DNA from: Stentor coeruleus
Lineage: Eukaryota; Ciliophora; Heterotrichea; Heterotrichida; Stentoridae
Direction: 5' to 3'
NCBI GenBank assembly: GCA_001970955.1
Contig: MPUH01000098.1
Coordinates: forward strand, 44,882-108,881
DNA: 64,000 nt
Shown piece after piece: positions 1 to 10,579 of this stretch (its first letter is position 1; each line of letters begins with the position of its first letter). The position numbers and the translations under genes were made by a program. The notes under the pieces are model-generated. The model made no database searches. It had not been told where the DNA came from and was given only the letters and a program-made list of their open reading frames with translations.

Positions 1-1890
1 GCATTTCCCACATCGACTCATCATTTTTCCAGAACTTTGGGCTATAGGGGAGAAAATAGCTTCGAAAAGTTGATCGACTGTAGTGATTTGTTCGACATAA
101 AACTTGAATTTCGCTTTGAATATATTTAAAGAATAATCAACAATACTTTGGAAATCCGCGGTACCTTTGGCAATTAGACTCACATTTTTTTCGATTTCTG
201 AACGGACTTTGGGTAAAACTAAGTCTTTATCAACAAGATAATAACCATGAACTAAAGTTACACCTAATTGGGTAGGTACAAGACGTCTTGAAGCACTTTC
301 TACTTTAACATAATTTCTTTCACATATATTATTTATATGTACTGACATAGATGCATCAGTTCCAATACCATTATGTTCCATAAGACCTAATAATTCACTT
401 TCAGTCAAATGACTTGGTGGTGAAGTCTAAATAAAACTTACATAATCCATATTCATCTCAATATTAGACACAGGTATTTTATCCCCAACAGTTAAACTTG
501 GCATATCTTTTTCTTTACCACAAAGCCAAGGAGTCATAGCAGAAAACCCAGGGTTTATACTCCTCGACCCTTCAGCAGTAAATTCTTCCCCATCTAAACA
601 AATCCTAACATTAACCTTTTCAAATTCCGCATCTTTACTAACCGTAGCCAAAAAGTATTTAGAAATCAAGAAAAACAATGAAGATTCCATTTTCCCAAGT
701 GATTTATACCCATCACTAGAACATGGGGTTATAGGTGGATGATCTCCAGCATCAATACCTTTATGAGGTTTTTTAAATCCACCATTTTTAAGCAAATTAC
801 AATGTTCAGCTAAATCATCAACTCTACTCAATGTATTAACAACAGACATTAAATCAAATGATGGAGCATAAGCTGTACTTTCTGTACGAGGATAAGTGAC
901 AAAACCATTAAGATAAAGATGTTCAGCTATATTCATTGTAGTATGTGGGCTTATACCAAGATGTGTTGAACCAAGTTTTAATAATTGAACAGTATTTAAC
1001 CCTTGAGGTTTTTTAGATTTATGTTTTGATTTATCTACTGATAAAACTGTTGCTGTTGAGTTTTTATGAGGTAAAAGTTTTTGATAAAGGCCTTGAGCTG
1101 TAGGTTCATGTTTTATATGTCCTCTTATATGATGAAAACGTACTGAAGGTTGGGTTTTGGATACTAAAACTAAAGTATAATAAGGCTCTGGCTTAAAAGA
1201 AAGGATTTCATCATGACGTTTAACACAAAACCCAAGAGTAGGTGTTTGACAAGGCCCATAGCTTATGAGTTTTGAATCTAAATTCCCATATTTCCCTTGG
1301 AAAAACTTCGTCTGGAACCTTGTGAAGCTACACCCAACTTTCAGATCCAAAATTTGCCTTGCATCAACTGATAATGCTTCATTTTTATTAGGGGCTATTA
1401 AGCATGACATTGCATTTCTCAAATCTGTTGGAGTTAAAGATGAAAATTTCGCCCTGTAAATCTGTTCGTATTGAGTTTTACGGAGTATTGGCTTTACTAT
1501 GTCTATAACTTCAAAGCAAATATTTTCTCCTTCACGATCACAATCAAGCCAAAGGACTAAATATGAACATCCATGAGCTTCTTGTTGAAGGTGTTTGACT
1601 ATACTTCCACCTTTACTTGGAGTTTCTACTTTGATTGTATCAACATCATAGAGTTCTAATGGATCAATGCTATCCCAATTGTTGTATTGACGAGGGAAGT
1701 CAGTTGAGTATAGATGACCACACACTGAAGTGACTATAAAAGTTGCTGGCTCATTGAAAAATGTTCCTTGGAATTCATAGATTGAGCAGACTTTAGAAAT
1801 ACCTCTTTTTTGTGTGAAATTCCGACCCAGAGCTTCGGAGATTGATTTCGCTATACTTGGCTTCTCGGCCACCATTAGGACGCGGGACAT
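1..1890 (-). CDS. TOP3B: DNA topoisomerase III beta (type IA), 3' end beyond window
   Basis: Type IA topoisomerase that passes single strands of DNA (and, in animals, RNA) through a transient 5'-phosphotyrosine break. The ATG is at 1890. The N-terminal TOPRIM domain shows VAEKPSIAKSI and the acidic metal-binding motif WLDCDREGEN. The catalytic tyrosine lies in GFVTYPRTES. After a 15-nt intron (427-441) the frame continues with TSPPSHLTESELLGLMEHNG and then GIGTDASM, the conserved type IA segment, and runs to base 1. The visible end, MMSRCGKC, looks like the start of a C-terminal zinc finger. The order of motifs matches the beta rather than the alpha paralogue, but this rests on recalled similarity. 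The neighbour at 1944-4471 is on the same strand, with 53 bp between. The gene is cut by the window edge. Confidence 0.93.
427..441 (-). other. 15-nt intron in TOP3B
   Basis: GTAAGTTTTATTTAG on the minus strand, phase 0. It contains an in-frame TAG; removing it joins two halves of the conserved type IA topoisomerase core. Confidence 0.93.
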
Positions 1891-1943
1891 TATATATCAG
1901 TTTTAAGCATAACTAAACTTAGACTTAAAAATCAATTAACTAT

Positions 1944-4471
1944 CTAAAATTCCAAACTTAAAAGCTTAGCTTCAAGCTCTTCAGGAGTCAATTGTTTTTT
2001 CACAGGTTGTTGAGGAGCAGGTTCGCTTTCAACATAATTAAACCTGAACTTTTTTTCTTGTGGCTTTGTGTTAGGTTCAGAACTTTTCTCAATATCAAAA
2101 TTCAAATTCAAGCTTTTAAGGTCAAAATTATTCAATTGAGCACTATTATTACTTAATGCATTTTGTGGATTTTCAATCTTAGGTTCATCATTAACCCATT
2201 GAGTTTTTTTGTTTGTCATACCTGAAAACATGTTATTAATTTGCTTTGTAGAATGATTTGGTTCAATAAAAGTTTTCTGTGGAACCTGAAAATGATGCTC
2301 AAAAACTTGTTGGGTTGGTTTAGGTTGGATTTCAGTTACTGGGAACTTTTTATCTTCTGTTTTTATAGAAGAAAATATATCGTATGATTTTTCGTTTCTT
2401 TTGTTAGTAATTGGGTTATCAATTTTGTTTTCAGGTGGTTTATTTGAGGAAAATATGTCATGTTTTTTTTCTTCTGGTTTTGTTGTGGATGGATTAAGGT
2501 AAAAGTTTTCTTCAGGTTTGTTTGTAGTGAAAATATCTACTTTTTTACTTTCTGATTTTGTTAAGGGAAATATGCTAACTTTTTTTTCTTCTGGAATGCT
2601 TGTCCTGAAAATATCACTAGTTTTTATTTCAGGTTTATTTGTGGTGAAAATATCTACTTTTTTTTCTTCTGGGTTAGTTATGCTGAATAAATCTCTGCTT
2701 TTGATTTCAGGTTTACTTGTCGAGAAAATATCAATTTTTTTCCCTTCTGTTTTGTTTGTGTTGAAAATATCTACTTTTTTTTCATCTGATTTATTTATAG
2801 TAAGTAAGTTTGGATTTTTGTTCTCAGTTAGATTTGAGGCAAAAATATCTGTAATTTTTCCTTCTGGTTTCAGTAATGTAAGAGTATTTATTTTTACCTC
2901 TTCGGGTTTGTTTACATTAAAAATATCTACTTTTTTTTCATCTGATTTATTTGTAGTAAGTGGATTAAAAATTTTATTTTCAGTTAAATTTGAGGCAAAA
3001 ATGTCTGTTTTTTTCTCTTCTGGTTTTAGTAATGTAAGAGTGTTTACTTTTACCTCTTCTGGTTTGTTTATAGTAAATATATCAGCTTTTGTCTTATGAG
3101 GACCTGAAGTAAAAATATCAGGTTTATTTTGCACTGGAAGCAACTCTTTAGGTTTTTGTTGAAACCCAAACAAATCCTGAGCTTTTTTTTGTTTATAATC
3201 TAGATTTGAGTCTACAACAAATAAATCTTTAGGATTTTCAACGAACTTTTGAATATTTTCTTGATGTCTTTCACTTTGTTTAAACCCTTCACTAACTGAA
3301 AATATATCTTTAATACCTGGTTTAGTACTTTTAGTATCAAAGTTTGATGCTATTGAAGGTGTNCAACAAATAAATCTTTAGGATTTTCAACGAACTTTTG
3401 AATATTTTCTTGATGTCTTTCACTTTGCTTAAACCCTTCACTAACTGAAAATATATCTTTAATACCTGGTTTAGTACTTTTAGTATCAAAGTTTGATGCT
3501 ATTGAAGGTGCAGTTCCTTGAATCAAATCATTAATTTGTGTTCTTTTTTCAATATTCCCAGCATCAGGATGGAAATTTCCAGGTATATTTTGATGCACCT
3601 GTGAAGTTACTAATAATCCAGTATCTTGAGTTTTTTTATGTTCAATAAAAAATATATCATTAACCCCAGAAGTTGTTTCTTTTTTATAAGCATTTCCACT
3701 AATCCCTAAAACTGGTTCATTTGAAGTTCTTCCTAATGAAAAAATATCCTGCTTTATATTAGGTTGTACATATTGATTACTCATAACTTTTACCTCTTTT
3801 TCTCTATACCCTCCATGTGCACTTTCATAAACATTATAATTTTCATTATAAATTGCAGGGCTTTTATAATTCCCTCTATCATTTTCATTAGTAAAACTAG
3901 AATTTTTATAATCATTTGAGTAGTTTTGCGATAAATAAGTTTCTGTCCTTATTTCAGTATACCTAGAGCCATAACCACTATTATTATAATTTTGTGATGG
4001 GGCTGAAGAAATCCCTGTATATTTTTCTTTATCCTTTCTACATTGTTCTCTGATAATATCTAATTCTCTTGAGTTAGTGAGCATTTTCATAATCCCTGTT
4101 GCCTGTTCTCTAACAACAGCACCTCTATCAATTCCAGCTTCTATCATATTGTAATTCTGTAGCATCCTAATTTCACTTTGAAAATTTTTTATAGTATTTA
4201 TAGACTCAGAACTTGCATATTTTAGTATATAGTCTATAATTTTCATGAGGTTTCTGTACTTACGCCATTCCTTCATATCAGTTTTAAATGACTTTTCTAG
4301 AAAATTCCTGATGGTTTTTAGATTATATTCATTAAAGCTATACTCAATAATTACTGCAAGCACTGTTGTGGGGATAGCATTAACTTCATCAAAAGCTTCC
4401 TTTAAATGTCTTTCTAAATATGATAGAGTCATCTTATCAACAGTCCTATTGACTATTTTTTTCAGATTCAT
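1944..4471 (-). CDS. Epsin-like ENTH-domain protein with a D-I-F motif array
   Basis: Probable endocytic adaptor. Residues about 10-150 resemble an ENTH domain (EWRKYRNLMKIIDYIL, then a GAVVREQATGIMKML helix), which in epsins binds phosphoinositides. The rest is low-complexity and carries about nineteen D-I-F or D-L-F tripeptides spaced mostly 11-13 residues apart, set in Lys/Glu/Thr/Asn-rich linkers. In epsins the matching region holds DPW/DPF motifs that bind the AP-2 ear; a similar role for D-I-F is inference. The frame is split by an N at 3363 flanked by two copies of about 146 bp. Removing 149 bp gives one 792-residue protein, and the remaining length is divisible by three. The ATG is at 4471. 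The gene is divergent from inositol-phosphate synthase, with a 212-bp shared upstream region. Confidence 0.8.
3215..3510. repeat. Duplicated contig overlap around N at 3363
   Basis: Bases 3215-3361 and 3364-3510 are the same sequence with one internal T/C difference, separated by a single N. Best read as unmerged contig ends inside the ENTH gene. Confidence 0.85.
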
Positions 4472-4683
4472 TTTTATTCCTATATCATTTTCAGCTTAAA
4501 CACTATTGAATTTTAATCATATAAAAAACCTAGCACATCAATCTTATATTTTACATACAAAAACAAAAAAAATCATATATTCCAATTATAATTCTTAATA
4601 CAATTATATCACTTCTATCAAACACAAAAAGAAATCCATAGTTTTTTTATCTGAAATCAAAACATTTTATAAGCATATATTAA

Positions 4684-6240
4684 ATGGAAGATACAGCTGT
4701 TCTAAACACAAACATAATTGTGGATAGTCCTAACGTGGTCTACACAGATTCTGAGATTATTTCATCCTATGACTACTCAGACGCTAGAGTCCACGGGAAT
4801 ATTCTAACCCCTACAACTGAAAGACTTGTGTTTAAAACAGAACGTCATGTTCCTCGTGTTGGTGCTTTATTAGTAGGTTGGGGTGGTAATAATGGGACAA
4901 CTCTTACAGCTGGGATCTTAGCAAATAAACTTGGGTTAAGTTGGGAGACAAAAGAAGGAACAAAGACTTCTAATTACTTTGGGTCAATATGCAAGTCTAT
5001 AACAGTAAGAGTTGGTATTGATGATAATCAGAAACCAGTCTATGTACCTTTAAATAATGTTATTCCATTACTTGACCCAAATGATTTAGAAATTTGGGGT
5101 TGGGATATTTCTGGAGTCAATATGGGAGATGCAATGAGAAGAGCAAAAGTTCTTGACTGGAATTTACAACAACAAATATACCCGATGCTTAAAGAAATGG
5201 TCCCAATGCCAAGTATTTATTTACCTGAATGGATTGCCGCTAATCAAGAAGACCGTGCTGATAATTTGATACATGGGACGAAATTTGAGATGATGAATAA
5301 AATACGTCATGATATTAGAGATTTTAAAAACTCAAAAGGTTTAGATAAAGTGATTGTGGTTTGGACTGCAAATACTGAAAAATATTGTGTAGTTAGACAT
5401 GGGCTTAATGATACAGCTGAACATTTATTGAATTCTATTAGAGAAGATAGTGATGAAGTTTCAGTATCTACATTGTTTGCTGTTGCTAGTATATTGGAAG
5501 AATGTACTTATATTAATGGTTCACCTCAAAATACTTTTGTCCCTGGATGTATTGAATTAGCTGAAAGATTTAATGTACTCATTGCTGGTGATGATTTTAA
5601 ATCAGGTCAGACTAAGCTAAAAAGTGTATTAAGTGATTTTATTATTAACTCAGGACTTAAACTACAATCTGTTGTTAGCTATAATCATTTAGGAAACAAT
5701 GATGGGAAAAACCTTAGTACTCCTGAAACTTTTAGGTCAAAAGAATTATCAAAAAGTGGGGTTATTGAAGATGTTGTTAGAGCTAATCGACTTATGTATA
5801 AATATGATGAAAGTCCTGATCATTGTGTTGTTATAAAATATGTCCCATTTGTTGGTGATAGTAAAAGAGCTATGGATGAATATGTTAATGAGATTTTTAT
5901 GGGAGGTAAAAATACTATTGCTTTACATAATACTTGTGAAGATTCAATGCTTGCAGCTCCTTTGATATTAGATTTGATTATGTTAGCTGAGTTATGTACT
6001 AGGATACAGGTTAAAAGAGATAAAGATGAGAAATTTACAAAAATGCACCCTGTTATGAGTATATTGAGCTTTTTACTTAAATCACCATTAGTACCTTCAG
6101 GATCTCCTATTATTCATTGCTTGTTTCCTCAAAGATATGCGATAATCAATTTCTTGAAAGCTTTGATTGGACTTCCTCCTGAAAGTTTTTTGATGTTGGA
6201 GCATAGATTGGAATGTCTTAGAAATAGTGATAGAGAATAA
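4684..6240 (+). CDS. INO1: Inositol-3-phosphate synthase
   Basis: Converts glucose 6-phosphate to 1D-myo-inositol 3-phosphate with NAD+ as an internal redox cofactor; first step of de novo inositol synthesis, cytosolic. It is 518 residues, full family length (about 510-530). Visible motifs: the glycine-rich NAD-binding segment VGWGGNNGTTLTAGILANK near residue 63, NHLGNNDGKNLS near 339, SKRAMDEYVNEIF near 396 and HNTCEDSMLAAP near 418, all diagnostic. Single exon; ATG at 4684 and TAA stop. It is divergent from the epsin-like gene, whose product may bind inositol lipids, but I see no evidence of co-regulation beyond adjacency. Confidence 0.97.
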   Translation: MEDTAVLNTNIIVDSPNVVYTDSEIISSYDYSDARVHGNILTPTTERLVFKTERHVPRVGALLVGWGGNNGTTLTAGILANKLGLSWETKEGTKTSNYFGSICKSITVRVGIDDNQKPVYVPLNNVIPLLDPNDLEIWGWDISGVNMGDAMRRAKVLDWNLQQQIYPMLKEMVPMPSIYLPEWIAANQEDRADNLIHGTKFEMMNKIRHDIRDFKNSKGLDKVIVVWTANTEKYCVVRHGLNDTAEHLLNSIREDSDEVSVSTLFAVASILEECTYINGSPQNTFVPGCIELAERFNVLIAGDDFKSGQTKLKSVLSDFIINSGLKLQSVVSYNHLGNNDGKNLSTPETFRSKELSKSGVIEDVVRANRLMYKYDESPDHCVVIKYVPFVGDSKRAMDEYVNEIFMGGKNTIALHNTCEDSMLAAPLILDLIMLAELCTRIQVKRDKDEKFTKMHPVMSILSFLLKSPLVPSGSPIIHCLFPQRYAIINFLKALIGLPPESFLMLEHRLECLRNSDRE

Positions 6241-6614
6241 TTTATTAGGGTCAGAATATTAAAAAATGTGAGGTTTTTAGGGTGTGTTTGGTAGGGTGTA
6301 GAGATTGTGAGGTTTGACTATGGGGATATGAAAAACTACAGAAGGAACTTGAAGAGGTTAATAAAGGAAGTAAATAAAATCTTATTCAACAGTTGAAAAG
6401 CTAGAAATTTTTTTAAAATATTACTATTTATCCACTACAAATACTTAAAAACAAAATCAATCATCATAAAATCTTATAACATAATATTTTCATATTAAAC
6501 CTTCTTCTAATACAATAAAGCCTTAAGTATTTTCCAAATAAAATACCAATTTAATTTTAACTCAATATTTCTAATCCATTTAAAAGTGAAGAAACCTTAG
6601 CTTATAAAAAGCCA
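6241..6614. other. Intergenic region
   Basis: 374 bp between the INO1 stop and a convergent stop. A short plus-strand stretch near 6330-6400 reads like charged coiled coil but meets stops quickly; I see no supportable gene. Confidence 0.5.
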
Positions 6615-7145
6615 CTAATTGTATAGCAAATCTCCAACATGCTGAGAAGGATAATATGCTGGATGAGTGTATACAAAATTAGGTGGCACTGAATACGCAT
6701 GAACATGAGGTTGTTCAGGTGGGGATATTGGGTATATCACAGTTGGATATTCAAATGGTATTTCGTGCTTTTCTTCAAATTGTATTTCGATTCCCAAATG
6801 CATTGAAACTTTCCCAAGATTCATTAGCATAATTTTATCTCTATAAAAACCATGGTCAATTGCTGTCTGTACTGGGAGAATAACAGATCCGATTTTGCTT
6901 TCTAATAAGTTTTGATTTTGGCCGAAACACTCGATTTTTATGGTTTCTTCGCGAGTTTTCACAAATTTCATTAAGTCGGACCACATTAGTTTGTTTTCTA
7001 CACAAGGAGTTGAGGAAGTGATGAAATGTTGTGTACCAAAAGATACTTTGATATAAAGTTTTAGACAATTTTTGATAAACTGTTGTTGGATGATTCTGCC
7101 TTCAGAGAATTTCACTATGAGATTTCCTGTTCGCTTTAAGTCCAT
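6615..7145 (-). CDS. C2-domain-like protein with Pro/Tyr-rich tail
   Basis: A 176-residue protein. Residues about 7-125 have the alternating strand pattern of a C2 domain: GNLIVKFSEGRII, LKLYIKVSFG, then IKIECFGQ and SKIGSVILPV. No full set of calcium-binding aspartates is visible, so binding would be calcium-independent or protein-directed. The last 45 residues are rich in Pro, Tyr and His (SPPEQPHVHAYSVPPNF). ATG at 7145, TAG stop. It lies tail-to-tail with INO1. A beta-sandwich of another family is possible; the function is unknown. Confidence 0.6.
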   Translation of the reverse strand: MDLKRTGNLIVKFSEGRIIQQQFIKNCLKLYIKVSFGTQHFITSSTPCVENKLMWSDLMKFVKTREETIKIECFGQNQNLLESKIGSVILPVQTAIDHGFYRDKIMLMNLGKVSMHLGIEIQFEEKHEIPFEYPTVIYPISPPEQPHVHAYSVPPNFVYTHPAYYPSQHVGDLLYN

Positions 7146-7467
7146 TTTTATATTATAAATAGCTGGTTATTTGACTGGAATATTTCCCCTAGTTGGGTAA
7201 ATCATCACTAAGCTATAAAGTTTTATTAAGCCACTTGACAATATTATCTACACAACAAAAATAAAAACTGGAGAAAAATATAAAAATCTCATAAGCTGAA
7301 ATAACTACAAAAAACTCCAATTCTCATCTAAACATCATCAAACCATCAAAGCTTTAATTTTCATTCAAAAAAAAGCTATTCTCTTATAATAAAAATAAAA
7401 AAAAAATTACCTTTAGTTAAGTTTACTCATAAAAAACTCTAAATTTTTTTCTAATAAAATAAAGAAA
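7146..7467. other. Divergent intergenic region
   Basis: 322 bp between the starts of the C2-like gene and the DUF3429 gene. Very AT-rich with A-tracts near 7375-7405; presumably holds two promoters, but I can name no specific site. Confidence 0.5.
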
Positions 7468-8121
7468 ATGCTCAGACATATCCATAGATTTTTTTCTGGC
7501 AACAGTTATCATGAGAAACTAGAATCTTTAAAGCCATTGATTAACAGTCCTTACCCCAGCCCAAACATTACAGCTTTTTTTGCATTAGGTGCTGCCCCTG
7601 TTTTTCTTGGAGGTTTATCCACAGCACTTTTTCCTCACATAAATCTTTTTACAACAATTATTAATGATATTGCTTTATATACTTGTTTATACTCAACAAT
7701 CCATACTAGTTTTTTAGCTGGAATCCATTTAGGCTTTAGTTCAGTTTTATATGACCCATTATTAGGAAATAATGATTCAAGATATATTAAACTTCAAATG
7801 ATTTATCCTTTTTTTGCTCCAATTATGACTTCTGCTTTTTGTTATGTTTATTGGGTAACTCCATATAGTAATATTAATGCTTTGTATTCGATTAGTGGTA
7901 TTGCTTTTACTTATTTAGGAATTTATGCTGGGGATTATTATTATGCTGTAAACCGCAAGACTATTCCGATGTGGTATAAAAGATTGAAGCTTAAGATAAC
8001 TGTGAGTTCTGTGGCTGGATTGATTTTGGTTTTATATGGGGTTTTTATGTTTCCTGAACTTACAAAACCTAAGACACAAACCTTTGCTAGACCATCAAGT
8101 CAAATTATATTAGATAATTAA
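7468..8121 (+). CDS. DUF3429/TMEM69-like membrane protein, probably mitochondrial
   Basis: A 217-residue protein with about six hydrophobic segments, roughly at residues 34-54, 61-80, 82-96, 111-130, 136-155 and 175-196. The N-terminus MLRHIHRFFSG is basic and aromatic without acids, like a mitochondrial presequence. The loop SFLAGIHLGFS matches the conserved SFLGGIHWG-type motif of DUF3429, and MWYKRLKLKITVSS matches the conserved WY-x-RL-x-L-x-LT motif near the last helix. The family has no firmly established biochemical role. ATG at 7468, TAA stop. The whole open frame looks intact. Confidence 0.68.
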   Translation: MLRHIHRFFSGNSYHEKLESLKPLINSPYPSPNITAFFALGAAPVFLGGLSTALFPHINLFTTIINDIALYTCLYSTIHTSFLAGIHLGFSSVLYDPLLGNNDSRYIKLQMIYPFFAPIMTSAFCYVYWVTPYSNINALYSISGIAFTYLGIYAGDYYYAVNRKTIPMWYKRLKLKITVSSVAGLILVLYGVFMFPELTKPKTQTFARPSSQIILDN

Positions 8122-8589
8122 TGTTAGGATTATTAAATTGGATTTTTTTAGAGTTTTTGAAGTTTTTAGTTAAAGATCAGGCTTTTTGGGGCTTTTTTCA
8201 AAAAAAGAGTTAGGTTGAAAACGTTTGGATAGAAAATATTTTTTTAGAGAATGAGATATGGTAAAATCTAATAGAACAAAGCGCATGCGTGCAGCCCTTA
8301 GAATAAATTTCCATAGATTCTAATACTAAAAGTTATTACTAAACTCATTTCTAATACAAAATTGAACATATAAAAATGACGTATAACTTTACCCAAAATC
8401 CAATATAATCAATCTCGCAAGCAAAAAGTCACCAAATGAAGTACACTAAGTTGCACTACAAACCTCCTATACCTTTAAAACCAGCATGAATTTTTTTTCT
8501 GATTTCTATCAAGATCATCAAAAAATTTCAAAACCAATTTTTTTTTAAAGTATCTGATTATATAAGATAAAAAAGCTAATCTAACTAAC
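8122..8589. other. Intergenic region with a short GC-rich palindrome
   Basis: 468 bp between convergent stops. It holds a T-rich stretch after the upstream stop and an isolated GC-rich block near 8280-8300 containing the palindrome GCATGC inside GCGCATGCGTGC. I cannot fit a known RNA to it. Confidence 0.4.
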
Positions 8590-8946
8590 CTATTCCAACA
8601 CAACTCCACGATGACGCCATGTAAAAAGTATTTCAATCTCTTTTCCTGTATCATGATCAAATATCTTCTTAGGGATAAACTTATCTTTTTCATGTAAATC
8701 CAAGAAGTCTTCAACTTTAAAACTCTTACGCAAAGGTTTATTTTTACTAATATCGCAAATACTATGAACTTTTTTGATATGACGATTAAGTCCTTTTTTA
8801 TATTTGTAAGATTTTTCGCAGAATTGACATAAAAATTCTCTTGCATCTGAATGAGAAGCCATATGTCTTTGTAGAAATTGTTTGCTTTTAAAAGCTCGTT
8901 TGCATAAGGTACATAGAAATGGTCTTGAAGGGTTGCTAAACTCCAT
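8590..8946 (-). CDS. Small protein with two C2H2 zinc fingers
   Basis: 118 residues. Finger 1 (about residues 11-31) is C-x2-C-x12-H-x3-H, from FLCTLCKRAF to RHMASH. Finger 2 (about 39-62) is C-x2-C-x12-H-x4-H, from FLCQFCEKSY to RHIKKVH. The linker between them is SDAREF rather than the classical TGEKP. The C-terminal half is charged with no recognised domain. Two adjacent fingers suggest nucleic-acid binding, but a protein-binding role is equally possible. ATG at 8946, TAG stop. Confidence 0.75.
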   Translation of the reverse strand: MEFSNPSRPFLCTLCKRAFKSKQFLQRHMASHSDAREFLCQFCEKSYKYKKGLNRHIKKVHSICDISKNKPLRKSFKVEDFLDLHEKDKFIPKKIFDHDTGKEIEILFTWRHRGVVLE

Positions 8947-9432
8947 TTTTTTTAAAATCCATTATGCTTTAGCTTGTATTTTTAGGAAGTTAATATATGT
9001 TGGCTTTAAGGGAAAAAATGAAAGTGAAGTTTATATTAGTATTAAATTTGGCAAGTTTAAATAGAATGTTTGTAATTGTTATTTAAATGATAAGACAGTA
9101 AGAGTTTTTTTTGTTTTTCATGGGTTAAATAATTGTATTAAAGCATAATAATCTTTATCCTAGAAAATAAACTTATTATTCCAAGAAAAATCATAATTTA
9201 TCATCCAAGTTAAATTTTATATTCTATTCAATATCTCTATTTCACACATCTTATATAAAATATATAAACATATAAACTTGTTTTATCAACATATTCATTA
9301 TAATTTAATCTTTCTTAATTATCTTCCTTTAACCCTATCTAAAATTGTTTATCCATACATAACCAAGCCATTTCTCTTTCTAAACAAAAAACTATTCCAT
9401 TTAGTTTGATAAATATTTAACCTATAAGCGTA
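8947..9432. other. Divergent intergenic region
   Basis: 486 bp between two divergent starts. A short plus-strand frame ending at 9064 runs into the antisense of the zinc-finger gene and is probably chance. The remainder is AT-rich with no recognised site. Confidence 0.45.
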
Positions 9433-9999
9433 ATGTTTTCAGTTCAGGGAACTAAACTCAATGGATTCAAGCCTATAAAAGTGAAAAAAAAGCATGAAAT
9501 CCAAATCTCTCTATTTTTCGGTAAGGAAAAAACATCAAAAAGATTCAACAAAACAAGGTACCATCCTGACATATCAGAAACTCATACCGATAGTTCTCTT
9601 CTAATAGATAAGAATTGTAAAGATAATACAACTCCAGATCAATGCTCTCCAGTCACTATATCACCTAAATGCTTAACCAAAACTCCTACACCTTACTTGA
9701 TAAAAAAGAATCATAAATTTTCCATACAAAAATATGAGTTTGAGCCACCGATAAACGGAGGAATTTATAATAATTCATATTTTGATGAAATGAAGGAAAG
9801 TGTTCATTCGAAATCATGTATACATCGTAAAGCATTGAAAACTCAAGAATTTGGCATAAGATTTCATAAGACCGAAAAAAGGACAAACAATAAAAATATT
9901 ATGAAAGACCCTAGTATGAATTTATCTGCAATTCCTAAGACTAGAAAGCAGAAGAAAAGAATTGTGCATAAAATAACTTTACTTGAAGCTTTAAGTTAA
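9433..9999 (+). CDS. Hypothetical basic protein
   Basis: I do not recognise this 188-residue protein. It is rich in Lys, Thr, Ser and His, has no predicted membrane segment and no long coiled coil, and ends in a basic stretch (TRKQKKRIVHKITLLEALS). ATG at 9433, TAA stop. The length of the open frame in AT-rich DNA, plus flanking regions that look non-coding, is the main support. It stands alone, with more than 400 bp on each side. Confidence 0.6.
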   Translation: MFSVQGTKLNGFKPIKVKKKHEIQISLFFGKEKTSKRFNKTRYHPDISETHTDSSLLIDKNCKDNTTPDQCSPVTISPKCLTKTPTPYLIKKNHKFSIQKYEFEPPINGGIYNNSYFDEMKESVHSKSCIHRKALKTQEFGIRFHKTEKRTNNKNIMKDPSMNLSAIPKTRKQKKRIVHKITLLEALS

Positions 10000-10579
10000 A
10001 TAATAAATAATGAGATGGAAAATAATAGGATTTTTCTTATTGGGTATTTTTAAAGTAGTAGTTTTGAGGAATTTTTTACTCTTTGAAGAAATATGATTTG
10101 AAATTGTGTGCAAGAAGGAGGATTAATCTAGAGTTTTCTCTTCCCCTTTTGTCACAATGATTTCTCTATCCTAATTTTTCGAAATTAGATTTTCTATAGT
10201 ATTTTAACAAACAGAAAGGTGAGAAATATAGTATTCATTGTTGTTACAACATAAATTATTAATAATTTAACAACTTAAAATTATGTATTTTTTATTCTAG
10301 CTATGATTATTATTATCTAAAATATATTTCACTTGATAGAATTCTATCGCAAAACAAACATTTTTCAGTGTTCATCACAAAAATTTATCTGTAAAAACTA
10401 CTTAATTTTCACATTTTAATCTTACTAATATACAAAATTTATTTATAAAAACCGCTTAATTTTCTTATCTTAATCTCTACTAAATCATTTCTTAATAGTA
10501 TAAAAGTAAGATTATATGATTATTTAATTATATCTATGTATTCAAAGTTGTATAAAAAATACTTATGACTTTTAAATTT
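10000..10579. other. Intergenic region with two imperfect repeats
   Basis: 580 bp without a gene. Bases about 10377-10428 and 10432-10483 are two roughly 52-bp direct repeats, around 80% identical by eye, sharing ACTTAATTTTC/CGCTTAATTTTC and a TTAATCT...CTAA end. Confidence 0.55.

Noticed and set aside
2518-3099. 193-codon plus-strand frame inside the ENTH gene
   Set aside because: Mirror of the D-I-F repeats on the opposite strand; periodicity explains the open frame.
4472-4683. Specific promoter motif between ENTH and INO1 genes
   Set aside because: Only AT-rich sequence; no recognisable element.
8280-8300. GCGCATGCGTGC block as a small RNA
   Set aside because: Too short, no match to snRNA or snoRNA boxes I know.
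8882-9064. 60-codon plus-strand frame
   Set aside because: Half of it is antisense to the zinc-finger gene; the tail looks protein-like but has no own start.
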